A program made the position numbers and the translations under genes. Shown here in pieces: positions 5,732 through 12,968 of a stretch of DNA of 16,457 nucleotides (position 1 is its first letter; every line of letters starts with the position of its first letter). The stretch spans positions 1 through 16,457 of the forward strand of contig CAOJDZ010000001.1 of the NCBI GenBank assembly GCA_948433815.1, read 5' to 3'. The notes below the pieces were generated by a model. The model searched no databases, was not told the origin of the DNA, and saw only the letters and a list, made by a program, of their open reading frames with translations. The DNA is from an uncultured Clostridia bacterium (GTDB lineage Bacteria > Bacillota_I > Bacilli_A > RF39 > UBA660).

Positions 5732-7243
5732 ATGAAAAAAGTAATATTACTCATTTTGGACGGTTTTGGAATAAGTAACAATGAATATGGAAATGCTGTA
5801 AAAGAAGCAAATACTCCAGTAATCGACAAACTAATGTCGTTTTTTCCTCATACTCTACTTGAAGCAAGCGGAACAGAAGTAGGCTTGCCAAAAGGACAAA
5901 TGGGAAATAGTGAAGTTGGACATATGACTATAGGAAGTGGAAGAGTTAACCCTCAACCTCTTACATATATAAATGAAAAAATAAAAACAAAAGAATTCTT
6001 TGACAATGATGTTTTAGACAAAATGATAGAATACGTAAAAGAAAAAGGAAGCACACTTCATTTAGTCGGACTATTATCTAATGGAGGAGTTCACTCAAGT
6101 GCAAATCACTTTTATGCAGCACTCGCTATGGCGAAACTAAAAAAAGTCAAAAGAGTATGTTTTCATTTTATAACTGATGGAAGAGACACTTCTCCTACAA
6201 GTGGTGCCAACTTTGTTATAGATTTCATGGAAAGAGCCAAAAAATTAAACCTAGGAGAACTAGCAACCATAAGTGGAAGATATTATGCAATGGACAGAGA
6301 CAACCGTTGGGAAAGAATAAAAAAAGTTTATGACGCTATGGTATATGGAGTTGGAAATGAATTTCCAAGATATGAAACTTGTTTCAAAGAACACTATAAA
6401 AGAGATATAACGGATGAATTTATAAATCCTAGTATAATAACAAAAGGAAAAGAAATAAAAGATGGAGATGCAGTTCTTTTCATAAATTTTAGACCTGAAA
6501 GAATGAAAGAACTAATAGAAACATTTACTAATAAAAACTTTAAAATGTTCAAAACTAAACAATTTGAAAATCTAAAATTAGTATCATTATTTAACATACA
6601 TGAAGATGTAGAATATGCATTTGATACTGAAAAACCTGTAGAAACTTTTGGAGAATATATTGATGGTTTAGATTTTACTCAAGCAAGAATTGCCGAAACA
6701 GAAAAATACGCGCATGTAACATATTTCTTTGACGGCATGAAAGACTTAAATAGTAATAAATGTGAAAAAATCTTAATACCTAGTCCACAAGTTCCAACTT
6801 ACGATATGAAACCTGAAATGAGTGTTGGTGAAGTAACTGAAACTGTATTAAAATCATTAGAAAATGACTATGACTTTATGCTTATAAACTTCGCAAATCC
6901 TGATATGGTTGGCCACACAGGAAATTTAGAGGCTACAAAAACAGCAATTGAAATATGCGACTTCTGTTTAGGTAAAATATTTGAAAGTGCTAAAGAACAC
7001 TTCTATGAACTTATAATAACCGCAGACCATGGAAATGCAGAAAAAATGTTAAATAAAGAAGGAGAACCTGTGACTAGTCACACAACAAGTAAAGTTCCAT
7101 TTATAATTTGCAATACAGATTATAAACTAAAAAGTGAAGGGTCCCTAAAAGATATAATACCAACTATAATAGACATTTATGAAATAAAAAAACCAGGCAA
7201 AATGACTGGAGAAAGTTTAATAATTAAAGAAGAAAAAATCTAA
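5732..7243 (+). CDS. gpmI: Cofactor-independent phosphoglycerate mutase
   Basis: This enzyme interconverts 3- and 2-phosphoglycerate through a phosphoserine intermediate with two bound metal ions, and belongs to the alkaline phosphatase superfamily. It is 503 residues, normal for the family. Asp10 in LDGFG binds metal. Ser60 in GQMGNSEVGH is the catalytic serine. Asp391 and His395 in NPDMVGH, Asp432 and His433 in TADHGNAE, and His450 in SHTT complete the metal set. ITDGRDTSP and NFRPERM are substrate-site hallmarks. It starts 51 bases after spo0A with its own extended -10 and AGGTGA ribosome binding site. Its TAA overlaps the stop of the convergent XRE gene by three bases, and its last codons form one arm of the shared terminator. 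Confidence 0.98.
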   Translation: MKKVILLILDGFGISNNEYGNAVKEANTPVIDKLMSFFPHTLLEASGTEVGLPKGQMGNSEVGHMTIGSGRVNPQPLTYINEKIKTKEFFDNDVLDKMIEYVKEKGSTLHLVGLLSNGGVHSSANHFYAALAMAKLKKVKRVCFHFITDGRDTSPTSGANFVIDFMERAKKLNLGELATISGRYYAMDRDNRWERIKKVYDAMVYGVGNEFPRYETCFKEHYKRDITDEFINPSIITKGKEIKDGDAVLFINFRPERMKELIETFTNKNFKMFKTKQFENLKLVSLFNIHEDVEYAFDTEKPVETFGEYIDGLDFTQARIAETEKYAHVTYFFDGMKDLNSNKCEKILIPSPQVPTYDMKPEMSVGEVTETVLKSLENDYDFMLINFANPDMVGHTGNLEATKTAIEICDFCLGKIFESAKEHFYELIITADHGNAEKMLNKEGEPVTSHTTSKVPFIICNTDYKLKSEGSLKDIIPTIIDIYEIKKPGKMTGESLIIKEEKI

Positions 7244-7266
7244 ACAGAAATTTTCTTCTTTTTCTT
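7226..7266. terminator. Bidirectional terminator shared by gpmI and the XRE gene
   Basis: A perfect 11-bp A/T-rich stem (7226-7236 with 7251-7261) encloses a 14-base loop containing both overlapping stop codons. T-rich sequence follows on the plus strand (7259-7266). On the minus strand the right arm itself is T-rich. Both arms are coding sequence of one gene or the other. Confidence 0.6.
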
Positions 7267-7488
7267 ATCAAGTAAATTCCTAGGATAAGATTTACTAATA
7301 TTAGTTAATCCTAAAATATAATCAACACTAGTATTATAAAACTTAGAAAGTAAAGTTAATCCTTCATAAGATAATTGATATTCCCCACTTTCAATCCTAG
7401 AATAATGTGCTTGTGTAATTTTAAGTAACTTTGCTATATCTTTTTGAAATAAACCTTTACCCTCTCTTAACTCTCTTATTCTTAACAT
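7240..7488 (-). CDS. Small XRE-family (Cro/CI-type) regulator
   Basis: The protein is 82 residues. A single helix-turn-helix domain fills residues 3-60, with FQKDIAKLLKITQAHYSRIE covering the two recognition helices and a normal LSKFYNTSVDYILGLT ending. A lysine-rich tail (residues 74-79) follows. It should be a cytoplasmic DNA-binding regulator, and the target is unknown. The ATG at 7488 is preceded on its strand by AGAGGGA and an extended -10. It converges on gpmI, with a 4-base overlap of the two frames at their stops. It diverges from the MerR gene across 150 bp, so it could act on that promoter, but no operator for it was identified. Similar orphan XRE proteins can also be antitoxins or phage-derived repressors. 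No toxin partner is visible. Confidence 0.85.
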   Translation of the reverse strand: MLRIRELREGKGLFQKDIAKLLKITQAHYSRIESGEYQLSYEGLTLLSKFYNTSVDYILGLTNISKSYPRNLLDKKKKKISV

Positions 7489-7508
7489 AAAATCCCTCTA
7501 GTTTAATC

Positions 7509-7517
7509 ATTATAACA
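7509..7517 (-). promoter_or_regulatory. Extended -10 promoter of the XRE gene
   Basis: Read on the minus strand, TG, one base and TATAAT form a consensus extended -10, with the start predicted near 7502 and AGAGGGA just downstream. No good -35 is present. Confidence 0.6.
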
Positions 7518-7587
7518 CATACCCAAAAAAGATATACAAACTTTTTCACATAAGATATAATTTATATAATAAAATAAAAAGTTTTTC

Positions 7588-7618
7588 TTGACTCTAACCT
7601 TAGGTAAAGGTCTATTAT
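7588..7618 (+). promoter_or_regulatory. MerR-type promoter with 19-bp spacer
   Basis: TTGACT at 7588-7593 and TATTAT at 7613-7618 are separated by exactly 19 bp, the overlong spacer typical of MerR-activated promoters. The spacer holds the dyad ACCT-T-AGGT at 7598-7606, with weaker outer symmetry reaching GAC/GTC. The predicted start near 7625 lies next to the AAAGGAGG ribosome binding site at 7627-7634. It most likely controls the MerR gene and the overlapping YbjQ gene. Confidence 0.82.
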
Positions 7619-7638
7619 TAAAGCAGAAAGGAGGAAGT

Positions 7639-8283
7639 ATGTTTATAAATGAAGTTGAACACATAGTTGGTCTTTCTAAAAAAAGCATAAGATATTATGA
7701 AGAAAATGGATTATTAAATCCAAAACGAAATAAAGAAAATGATTATAGAATTTATGACGAACAAGATATAAATAAACTGAAAGTTATTAAATTCTTAAGA
7801 GAACTTGGTGTACCAATAAGAGAATTAAAACTTTTAAGTGATGGAAAACTAACTTTAGAAGAATGCATGGAAGATAGAATTAGAAAAATAAATAACGAAG
7901 AAAAAAACTTTAACAAAGTAAAAAATATGTGTCTTGAAATATCTAAATCAAAAAGCACTGTTGACAACATAGATATAACTAAGTATTTTGAAAAAATAAA
8001 TACACTTAATAAGGAAGGATTCACAATGAGAGAATTAAAAACAAATAAAAACAAAAAAATTAGAGGAGCCATTTTATCCAGTTTAATATTTAGTTCATTT
8101 TTTATATTTTTAATCAGTGTAATAAGTTATTTTCAATTTACAGAAAATGATAACATACCTTGGCTAATATATATAATATTAATGATGTTATTAAGTTTTC
8201 CTTTAATTGCAATAATCTATAATTTAAGACTTAGAATAAAAGAAATAAACGGAGGTGAAGAAGATGAAGCTAGTAAATATTGA
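7639..8283 (+). CDS. Membrane-anchored MerR-family regulator
   Basis: The protein is 214 residues. The N-terminal MerR winged-helix domain (about 2-72) has VEHIVGLSKKSIRYYEENGLL and DYRIYDEQDINKLKVIKFLRELGV. A dimerisation helix follows (about 75-125). The C-terminal part is unusual for MerR: two predicted transmembrane helices, about 142-166 and 174-195, with a charged end. A membrane or metal signal may therefore be sensed, but that is inference. The ATG at 7639 follows AAAGGAGG by four bases. Longer in-frame starts would lie in the promoter. The upstream 19-bp-spacer promoter indicates autoregulation. The frame overlaps the next gene by 20 bases, so their translation is probably coupled. 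Confidence 0.9.
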   Translation: MFINEVEHIVGLSKKSIRYYEENGLLNPKRNKENDYRIYDEQDINKLKVIKFLRELGVPIRELKLLSDGKLTLEECMEDRIRKINNEEKNFNKVKNMCLEISKSKSTVDNIDITKYFEKINTLNKEGFTMRELKTNKNKKIRGAILSSLIFSSFFIFLISVISYFQFTENDNIPWLIYIILMMLLSFPLIAIIYNLRLRIKEINGGEEDEASKY

Positions 8284-8584
8284 TTATATTCCTGGATATG
8301 AAATAACTGAAGCATTAGGAGTTGTTAAAGGACAAATAGTACAATCAAAAAATATAGGTCGTGACTTTATGGCAGGCATGAAAACTATTGTAGGTGGAGA
8401 AATAACAGGATATACTGAAATGATCGCCACAGCAAGAAGTATGGCTACTAAAAGAATGGTAGATGAAGCAGTAAGCCTAGGCGCTGATGCAGTTATTAAC
8501 ATTAAATACGGATCAAGTTCAGTAATGAATGGAGCCGCAGAAATAAAAGCCTATGGAACAGCTGTAAAAATTAAAGAAAAATAA
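8264..8584 (+). CDS. YbjQ/UPF0145-family protein (putative heavy-metal-binding domain)
   Basis: The protein is 106 residues, the usual length of a single-domain YbjQ/UPF0145 protein (the family Pfam calls a putative heavy-metal-binding domain). Family features are YIPGYEITEALGVVKGQ near the start, a central RD-x-x-AGMKTIVGGEITGYTEM block, and GADAVINIKYGSS near the end. The family forms small soluble oligomers of uncertain function, and metal binding has not been firmly shown. The ATG at 8264 follows GGAGG by eight bases. A GTG at 8255 would overlap the ribosome binding site. The gene begins inside the end of the MerR gene, so it is the likely target or effector of that regulator. A terminator follows its stop. 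Confidence 0.9.
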   Translation: MKLVNIDYIPGYEITEALGVVKGQIVQSKNIGRDFMAGMKTIVGGEITGYTEMIATARSMATKRMVDEAVSLGADAVINIKYGSSSVMNGAAEIKAYGTAVKIKEK

Positions 8585-8587
8585 ACT

Positions 8588-8612
8588 AAGTTCAGTAAAT
8601 ACTGAGCTTTTT
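8588..8612 (+). terminator. Terminator after the MerR-YbjQ pair
   Basis: A 9-bp stem with one T.G pair (8588-8596 with 8601-8609) and a 4-base loop runs into five T. Confidence 0.82.
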
Positions 8613-8615
8613 ATA

Positions 8616-8624
8616 TGATATACT
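8616..8624 (+). promoter_or_regulatory. Extended -10 promoter of the MBL-fold gene
   Basis: TG at 8616-8617, one base, then TATACT at 8619-8624. The predicted start is near 8631, at the AAGGAAAG that precedes the ATG at 8647. Confidence 0.55.
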
Positions 8625-8646
8625 ATAAAAAAGGAAAGTGGTATTT

Positions 8647-9519
8647 ATGGAATTAATAAAACTAGGAGAAAAAACTTACTATATAAAAAATAGAACTAAT
8701 ATTGGTATATATAAAATAACTGAAGATGAAGTATACATTATAGACTCAGGAAATGATAAAGAGGCAGGTAAAAAAATATTAAAAATATTAGAAGAAAATA
8801 ATTGGAAATTAAAAGGAATAATTTCTACCCACTCTAACGCAGATCATATAGGTGGAAACCACCTTTTACAAGAAAAAACTAATTGTAAAATATATTCGCG
8901 TGGAATAGAAAAATGTTTTACTGAGTACCCTATTTTGGAACCATCTTTTCTATATGGAGGTAAACCTTTTAAAGAACTAACAAACAAATTCCTACTAGCG
9001 AATCCTTCACAAGTAGAAGAAATAGACGGAAATTTACCTGATGGTTTAGAATACTTAAATTTAAAAGGTCATTTTTTTGACATGATAGGAATTAAAACAA
9101 GCGATAATATTTATTTCTTAGGTGATTCTATTTTTAGCGAAGAAACAATAAATAAATACCACATATTCTTTATTTATGATGTGAAAGAATACCTTAATAC
9201 TTTAGATTTTTTAGAAACACTAAACGGAAAACTTTATATCCCATCTCACACTGATTTAAGAGATAACATAAAAGATTTAATTAAAATAAATAAAAATAAA
9301 ATAAATGAAATAATAGAAAAAATACTAGATTATCTAAAAACACCAAAAACTTTTGAAGATATATTAAAATATCTTTTTGATGAATATAATTTACTCATGA
9401 ATGCTAATCAATATATTCTAATAGGTAGCACTTTAAAATCATATATTTCTTATTTAATAGATGAAAATAAAATAACATACGAATTCATAAATAACAAAAT
9501 GTTTTTTATCTCAAAATAA
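8647..9519 (+). CDS. Metallo-beta-lactamase-fold hydrolase with HxN metal motif
   Basis: The protein is 290 residues with an MBL-fold domain over about 1-205. Metal-site residues are His62, Asp66 and His67 in THSNADHIGG, His142 in LKGH, Asp160 in FLGDS and His201 in IPSHTD. The second His of the classic HxHxDH is Asn64, so one site may bind metal differently. The C-terminal 85 residues are helical, resembling the winged-helix tail seen on some MBL-fold hydrolases. The substrate cannot be inferred; family members act on thioesters, phosphoesters, lactones and others. The ATG at 8647 is chosen over a GTG at 8638, which would be only two bases from the AAGGA. It has its own promoter, and a weak hairpin (9525-9537) follows. 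Confidence 0.85.
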   Translation: MELIKLGEKTYYIKNRTNIGIYKITEDEVYIIDSGNDKEAGKKILKILEENNWKLKGIISTHSNADHIGGNHLLQEKTNCKIYSRGIEKCFTEYPILEPSFLYGGKPFKELTNKFLLANPSQVEEIDGNLPDGLEYLNLKGHFFDMIGIKTSDNIYFLGDSIFSEETINKYHIFFIYDVKEYLNTLDFLETLNGKLYIPSHTDLRDNIKDLIKINKNKINEIIEKILDYLKTPKTFEDILKYLFDEYNLLMNANQYILIGSTLKSYISYLIDENKITYEFINNKMFFISK

Positions 9520-9589
9520 AAATGCAACTGAAAGTTGGTATTAATAATTCATAATAAAAAGTAAACTTATTGTGAAAGGAGAAAATCTA

Positions 9590-10501
9590 ATGAAATTTGG
9601 AGATAATTTAAAAAAACTAAGAAAAAATAAAAACATATCACAAGAAACTCTCGCAGAAAAAGTAGGTGTTTCTAGACAAAGTGTAAGTAAATGGGAAACA
9701 GGAGAAGCATATCCAGAAATGAACAACATTCTTGAACTTTGTAAAATATTCCACTGCAATATAAATGATTTAGTAAACGATAATATTGTAGACATAGATT
9801 CATTAGATGAAGAAATAAAAATGAATTTAGTTAAATTTAAAGAAGACAAACAAAGAAAGATGAAAGGACTAAGTAAAGCAATTTATATTATCTCAAGAAT
9901 AATGAAAATAGTTGCTTTAATTAGTATAGGAATATGTGCTTTACTTTTAATAATGACACCTTTCATAATAAAAAACATAGACTTTAAAAATGATAAAATT
10001 GAAATATTTAATACAACTATAGAATATGAAATAAATGAAACAACACTTAAAATAAAAGATAATGATGGAGTTAATAAATATTATAGTATTAATACCACAT
10101 CAGATATAAAAAATTACTTAGTAAATCACTCAACCACATTCCACACATTCATAACAGAAGGAATAATAATTGCTACCACAATAACATTAATATTTATATA
10201 CTGTTTATTAAATAAACTAGATAAATTATTTGTAAATATTTATAATGGAAACACACCATTTACTATGGAAAATATAAAATTAATTAAATCGCTCGCTGCT
10301 TTCCAAGCATTAATAATTTTATTCCCTCTAATAACAGGCTGGATATTTGAATTCATAATGGGAATAAGTTTAAATATTGGCTTAGAAATAATAGAATTCA
10401 TATACATTTTAATTACCTACAGCCTAGCATATATATTTGAATATGGTTATGAAATACAACTAGATTCAAAAGGAACTATGTATGGTGTATCTAATGAATA
10501 A
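9590..10501 (+). CDS. XRE-family regulator fused to a DUF2975-like membrane domain
   Basis: The protein is 303 residues. An XRE helix-turn-helix occupies residues 4-62, with ISQETLAEKVGVSRQSVSKWE. A charged linker is followed by four predicted membrane segments (about 104-129, 186-208, 233-258, 263-284) and an extracytoplasmic stretch at about 130-185. NGNTPFT (220-226) and the end region AYIFEYGYEIQ (280-290) match the DUF2975 membrane family. It is thus a one-component, membrane-tethered regulator; signal and targets are unknown. The ATG follows AAAGGAG (9576-9582) by seven bases. Its end overlaps the next gene by eight bases, so the two form a unit. The helix-turn-helix closely resembles that of the regulator at 13882. 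Confidence 0.88.
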   Translation: MKFGDNLKKLRKNKNISQETLAEKVGVSRQSVSKWETGEAYPEMNNILELCKIFHCNINDLVNDNIVDIDSLDEEIKMNLVKFKEDKQRKMKGLSKAIYIISRIMKIVALISIGICALLLIMTPFIIKNIDFKNDKIEIFNTTIEYEINETTLKIKDNDGVNKYYSINTTSDIKNYLVNHSTTFHTFITEGIIIATTITLIFIYCLLNKLDKLFVNIYNGNTPFTMENIKLIKSLAAFQALIILFPLITGWIFEFIMGISLNIGLEIIEFIYILITYSLAYIFEYGYEIQLDSKGTMYGVSNE

Positions 10502-10703
10502 AAAAGAATTAATAACCACACTTTCTCAAGAATTAAATTATGAAGAAAACAAATGTAAAATAATTTGTGACATATTAGAAAATATAAATTTCTTTAACAA
10601 AAAGAACAAAGAAAAAATAATAGAAGAATTAATAAATAAATTAAATATAAATAACATAGAAGCAAATAAAATATATAATATAAGTCTAAAAATAATTAAA
10701 TAA
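10494..10703 (+). CDS. Small helical protein paired with the XRE-DUF2975 regulator; possibly 3' frameshifted
   Basis: The product is 69 residues, all helical and highly charged, starting MNKKELITTLSQELNYEENK and containing FFNKKNKEKIIEELINKLNI. From memory it resembles a family of small proteins encoded next to XRE-DUF2975 genes in clostridia; their function is unknown to me. The ATG at 10494 follows GGTG by six bases and overlaps the upstream stop. ATG at 10482, seven bases after AGGA, is an alternative. Remembered homologues end in a tail like I-K-x-K-hydrophobic-x-H/N-P-F-K. Here that tail (NKEIKMRIINPFK, 10699-10740) lies in another frame just past the stop, suggesting a one-base insertion near 10698. 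Confidence 0.7.
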   Translation: MNKKELITTLSQELNYEENKCKIICDILENINFFNKKNKEKIIEELINKLNINNIEANKIYNISLKIIK

Positions 10704-10752
10704 AGAAATAAAAATGAGAATAATAAACCCATTTAAATAATTAAAATACTTA

Positions 10753-10774
10753 TGGTATAATAAATCTAGAGGAG
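10753..10774 (+). promoter_or_regulatory. Extended -10 promoter and RBS of the 10782 operon
   Basis: TG at 10753-10754, one base, then TATAAT at 10756-10761. The AGAGGAG ribosome binding site at 10768-10774 coincides with the predicted transcript start, giving a leader of about 14 nt. Confidence 0.65.
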
Positions 10775-10781
10775 ATATATT

Positions 10782-11219
10782 ATGATAAAATTACCACCTA
10801 TAGAAAAAATACCAGAAGCTTACACTGCCATAGAAGATGAAAGAATAACTTTAAACAACACTGAAGCAATAGTAAAGTCTAGTAATGGAGAAAAAGAATA
10901 TCTAATAAAATGGAAAGATAATGTTTATTATTCTAATGACTCTGCGACTTACTGGCAATCATACCCAGGTTATCCAGTTATCGCAGTTTTAATGATGCAA
11001 GAAAAATTGTCATATAATAAAGAAACTGCTAAATACTTTAAAAATATTGATTGGAATAAATTAAATAAAGAAACTAAAAGAGATTATAAAAAATCTGTAG
11101 AAATTATTTTAGAAAAAGTAAGTGAAGAAGAAAAAGAAAAAATATATAAAGAACTAGACAAAGTTTATAAAGAAATAAAAAATTTAAGCATAGAACTTAC
11201 AAAAAAGAAAGATTTATAA
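10782..11219 (+). CDS. Hypothetical protein, first gene of the pentapeptide/phosphodiesterase operon
   Basis: I do not recognise a named family. The product is 145 residues, soluble, with no signal peptide or membrane segment. The N-terminal half looks like a small beta-rich domain: LPPIEKIPEAYTAI, then strands around EKEYLIKWKDNVYYSNDS and YWQSYPGYPVIAVLMM (positions about 57-73). The C-terminal half (about 80-145) is a charged helix or coiled coil rich in Lys and Glu. It starts seven bases after AGAGGAG under an extended -10 promoter. Two bases separate it from the pentapeptide-repeat gene, so a shared transcript is very likely. The YWQSYPGYPVIA segment is the best handle for a family search. 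Confidence 0.8.
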   Translation: MIKLPPIEKIPEAYTAIEDERITLNNTEAIVKSSNGEKEYLIKWKDNVYYSNDSATYWQSYPGYPVIAVLMMQEKLSYNKETAKYFKNIDWNKLNKETKRDYKKSVEIILEKVSEEEKEKIYKELDKVYKEIKNLSIELTKKKDL

Positions 11220-11221
11220 TA

Positions 11222-11842
11222 ATGAAAATTAATAAACCTAAAATATCTGACTTAGAAGATGATATATTTATTAACATTAAAGATGAAACAATCTATAACA
11301 AAAGATTTAATAAAACATCTGACAAAGTTCTAATAGAAAATTCCATATTTGATAGATGCATATTTGAAAATATAGACTTTACTAATATAGAATTAAAAAA
11401 TGTTGAACTAATAGACTGCATATTTAATAAATGTGATTTATCTAATAAAAGCTTCGATAACAAACTCATAACAAGAATTGAATTTAATGGTTGTAAAATA
11501 TTAGGTTCTTCATTTATAAACGCTTCACTTAAAGACATATCTTTTTCTAGCTCTATTTTACAATATTCAAATTTTAGTAGTGCTTCATTAAATAATATAA
11601 TAATAAATGAAAGCAATTTTTCCGATACATTTTTTATGGAAACAAAAACTAAAAATATAGAAATGGAAAAAGTAAATTTAACAAACGCAGAATTTATAAA
11701 AACAAACTTAGGTGGTATTGATTTTTCATCATGTAATATAAATGAAACAATATTTGATGAATACTCTTTAAAAGGAATATATGTAGACACATTTCAATGT
11801 AAATATTTAGTTGGAATGTTAGGAGTAAAAGTTAAAGAATAA
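11222..11842 (+). CDS. Pentapeptide-repeat protein
   Basis: The product is 206 residues. From about residue 41 to 186 a Phe, Leu or Ile recurs every five residues (SIFDR, CIFEN, IDFTN, IELKN, and later SSFIN, ASLKD, SNFSS, ASLNN, VNLTN, AEFIK, TNLGG, IDFSS), the signature of a right-handed quadrilateral beta-helix. The end, LKGIYVDTFQ followed by LVGMLGVKV, resembles the C-terminal cap of pentapeptide proteins including Qnr/McbG-type proteins, some of which mimic DNA and protect gyrase. That role is only a possibility here. It starts two bases after the previous stop and has no good ribosome binding site, so translation is probably coupled. Next comes the phosphodiesterase gene, 16 bases downstream. 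Confidence 0.88.
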   Translation: MKINKPKISDLEDDIFINIKDETIYNKRFNKTSDKVLIENSIFDRCIFENIDFTNIELKNVELIDCIFNKCDLSNKSFDNKLITRIEFNGCKILGSSFINASLKDISFSSSILQYSNFSSASLNNIIINESNFSDTFFMETKTKNIEMEKVNLTNAEFIKTNLGGIDFSSCNINETIFDEYSLKGIYVDTFQCKYLVGMLGVKVKE

Positions 11843-11858
11843 ATTAAGGAGAAACAAA

Positions 11859-12968
11859 ATGATAGTAAAAAATAATTATAATGAATGTCTAACTAATTTA
11901 GCCTGCTCTATAAGAAAATATTTTGGTTTAGAATATAAACATAAAACTTTGGACTATATAGATAAATTATTAGAAGAAAAAAAACCAGAAAATGTTATTA
12001 TGATATTATTTGATGGAATGGGTTCTAGAATATTAGATAGAACTTTAAATAAAGATAGTTTTTTTCTAAAACATAAAATAAAAGAAATAACGAGTGTTTT
12101 CCCAGCGACTACAACTGCCGCTACAACATCTATAAGAACAGGATTAAACCCAATAGAACATGGTTGGTTAGGATGGAATGTATATATTAAGCCTATAGAT
12201 AAAACAATAACACTTTTTAAGAACTGTTTAAAAGGCCAAGCGGAAACAACTTGTGAAGAATTTTTAAAAATAAAAAATAAATTAGTTACTAAAACAATAG
12301 TTGATGAAATAAATGAAAAAGGATCACATTATGCTAGAGAATTATTTCCTTTTGGAGACAATTGTTATAGCGATTTAGATGATATGCTTGCTACTATAGA
12401 AAAAGAAACTAAAAAAGAAGGAAAAAAATATATTTATGCTTATGATACAGAACCAGATTTTTCAATGCATGATTTCTGTGCTGATAGTGACATTGTAAAA
12501 GAGAAAATTCTTCTAAGAAATAATAAAGTGGAAGAATTATGTAGTAAAATCAGTAACAGTGTAGTAATTATAGTCGCAGATCATGGACATACAAAAGTAG
12601 ACCACATTTACTTAAATGATTATCCTGAAATATTAAACATGCTTGAAAGAACAACTTCTATAGAACAAAGAGCAGTTTCATTCAAAATAAAAGAAGAATA
12701 CTTAAATGTATTTGAAACCAAATTTAATGAATTATTCGGAAACTTTTTCACTTTATACGATAAAAAGAATATAATACATAGTGAACTATTTGGAGATGGA
12801 AATCCAAATGAATTATTTAATGATGCTATTGGAGATTATATCGCAATCGCAGAAAATTCTAATAAATGTTTAATAACTGATGGAGATGATGTTTTAGCAA
12901 GCCATCACGCAGGGTATACAGATGATGAAATTTATGTGCCTTTAATAGTTATTGATAAAACTATATGA
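11859..12968 (+). CDS. Alkaline-phosphatase-superfamily phosphodiesterase/nucleotide pyrophosphatase
   Basis: The product is 369 residues of the type I phosphodiesterase/nucleotide pyrophosphatase group. Metal and catalytic positions appear in order: Asp52 in LFDGMG, a Thr-rich nucleophile region FPATTTAATT (81-90), His101 in EHGW, Asp200 and His204 around TEPDFSMHDF, Asp241 and His242 in VADHGHTK, and His349/His350 in SHHAGYT. There is no signal peptide, so it is probably cytoplasmic. The substrate is unknown; a nucleotide or other phosphodiester or phosphomonoester is likely. AAGGAG at 11846-11851 precedes the ATG by seven bases. It is the last gene of the operon begun at 10782. Its TGA stop is used as part of the next gene's extended -10. 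Confidence 0.88.
   Translation: MIVKNNYNECLTNLACSIRKYFGLEYKHKTLDYIDKLLEEKKPENVIMILFDGMGSRILDRTLNKDSFFLKHKIKEITSVFPATTTAATTSIRTGLNPIEHGWLGWNVYIKPIDKTITLFKNCLKGQAETTCEEFLKIKNKLVTKTIVDEINEKGSHYARELFPFGDNCYSDLDDMLATIEKETKKEGKKYIYAYDTEPDFSMHDFCADSDIVKEKILLRNNKVEELCSKISNSVVIIVADHGHTKVDHIYLNDYPEILNMLERTTSIEQRAVSFKIKEEYLNVFETKFNELFGNFFTLYDKKNIIHSELFGDGNPNELFNDAIGDYIAIAENSNKCLITDGDDVLASHHAGYTDDEIYVPLIVIDKTI

Noticed and set aside
5824..5839. Two Spo0A-box-like pentamers in inverted orientation (CGACA and TGTCG) inside gpmI
   Set aside because: They lie about 90 bases inside the coding sequence, face each other rather than being tandem, match only the core, and encode ordinary residues of the enzyme.
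9521..9542. Terminator after the MBL-fold gene
   Set aside because: The hairpin CAACT-GAA-AGTTG has only five clean pairs and no T run, so it is mentioned only within the gene entry.
8281..12968. Mycoplasma-type code with TGA as Trp
   Set aside because: TGA at 8281 and 12966 falls at natural protein ends, and conserved Trp positions in gap, gpmI and others are all TGG.
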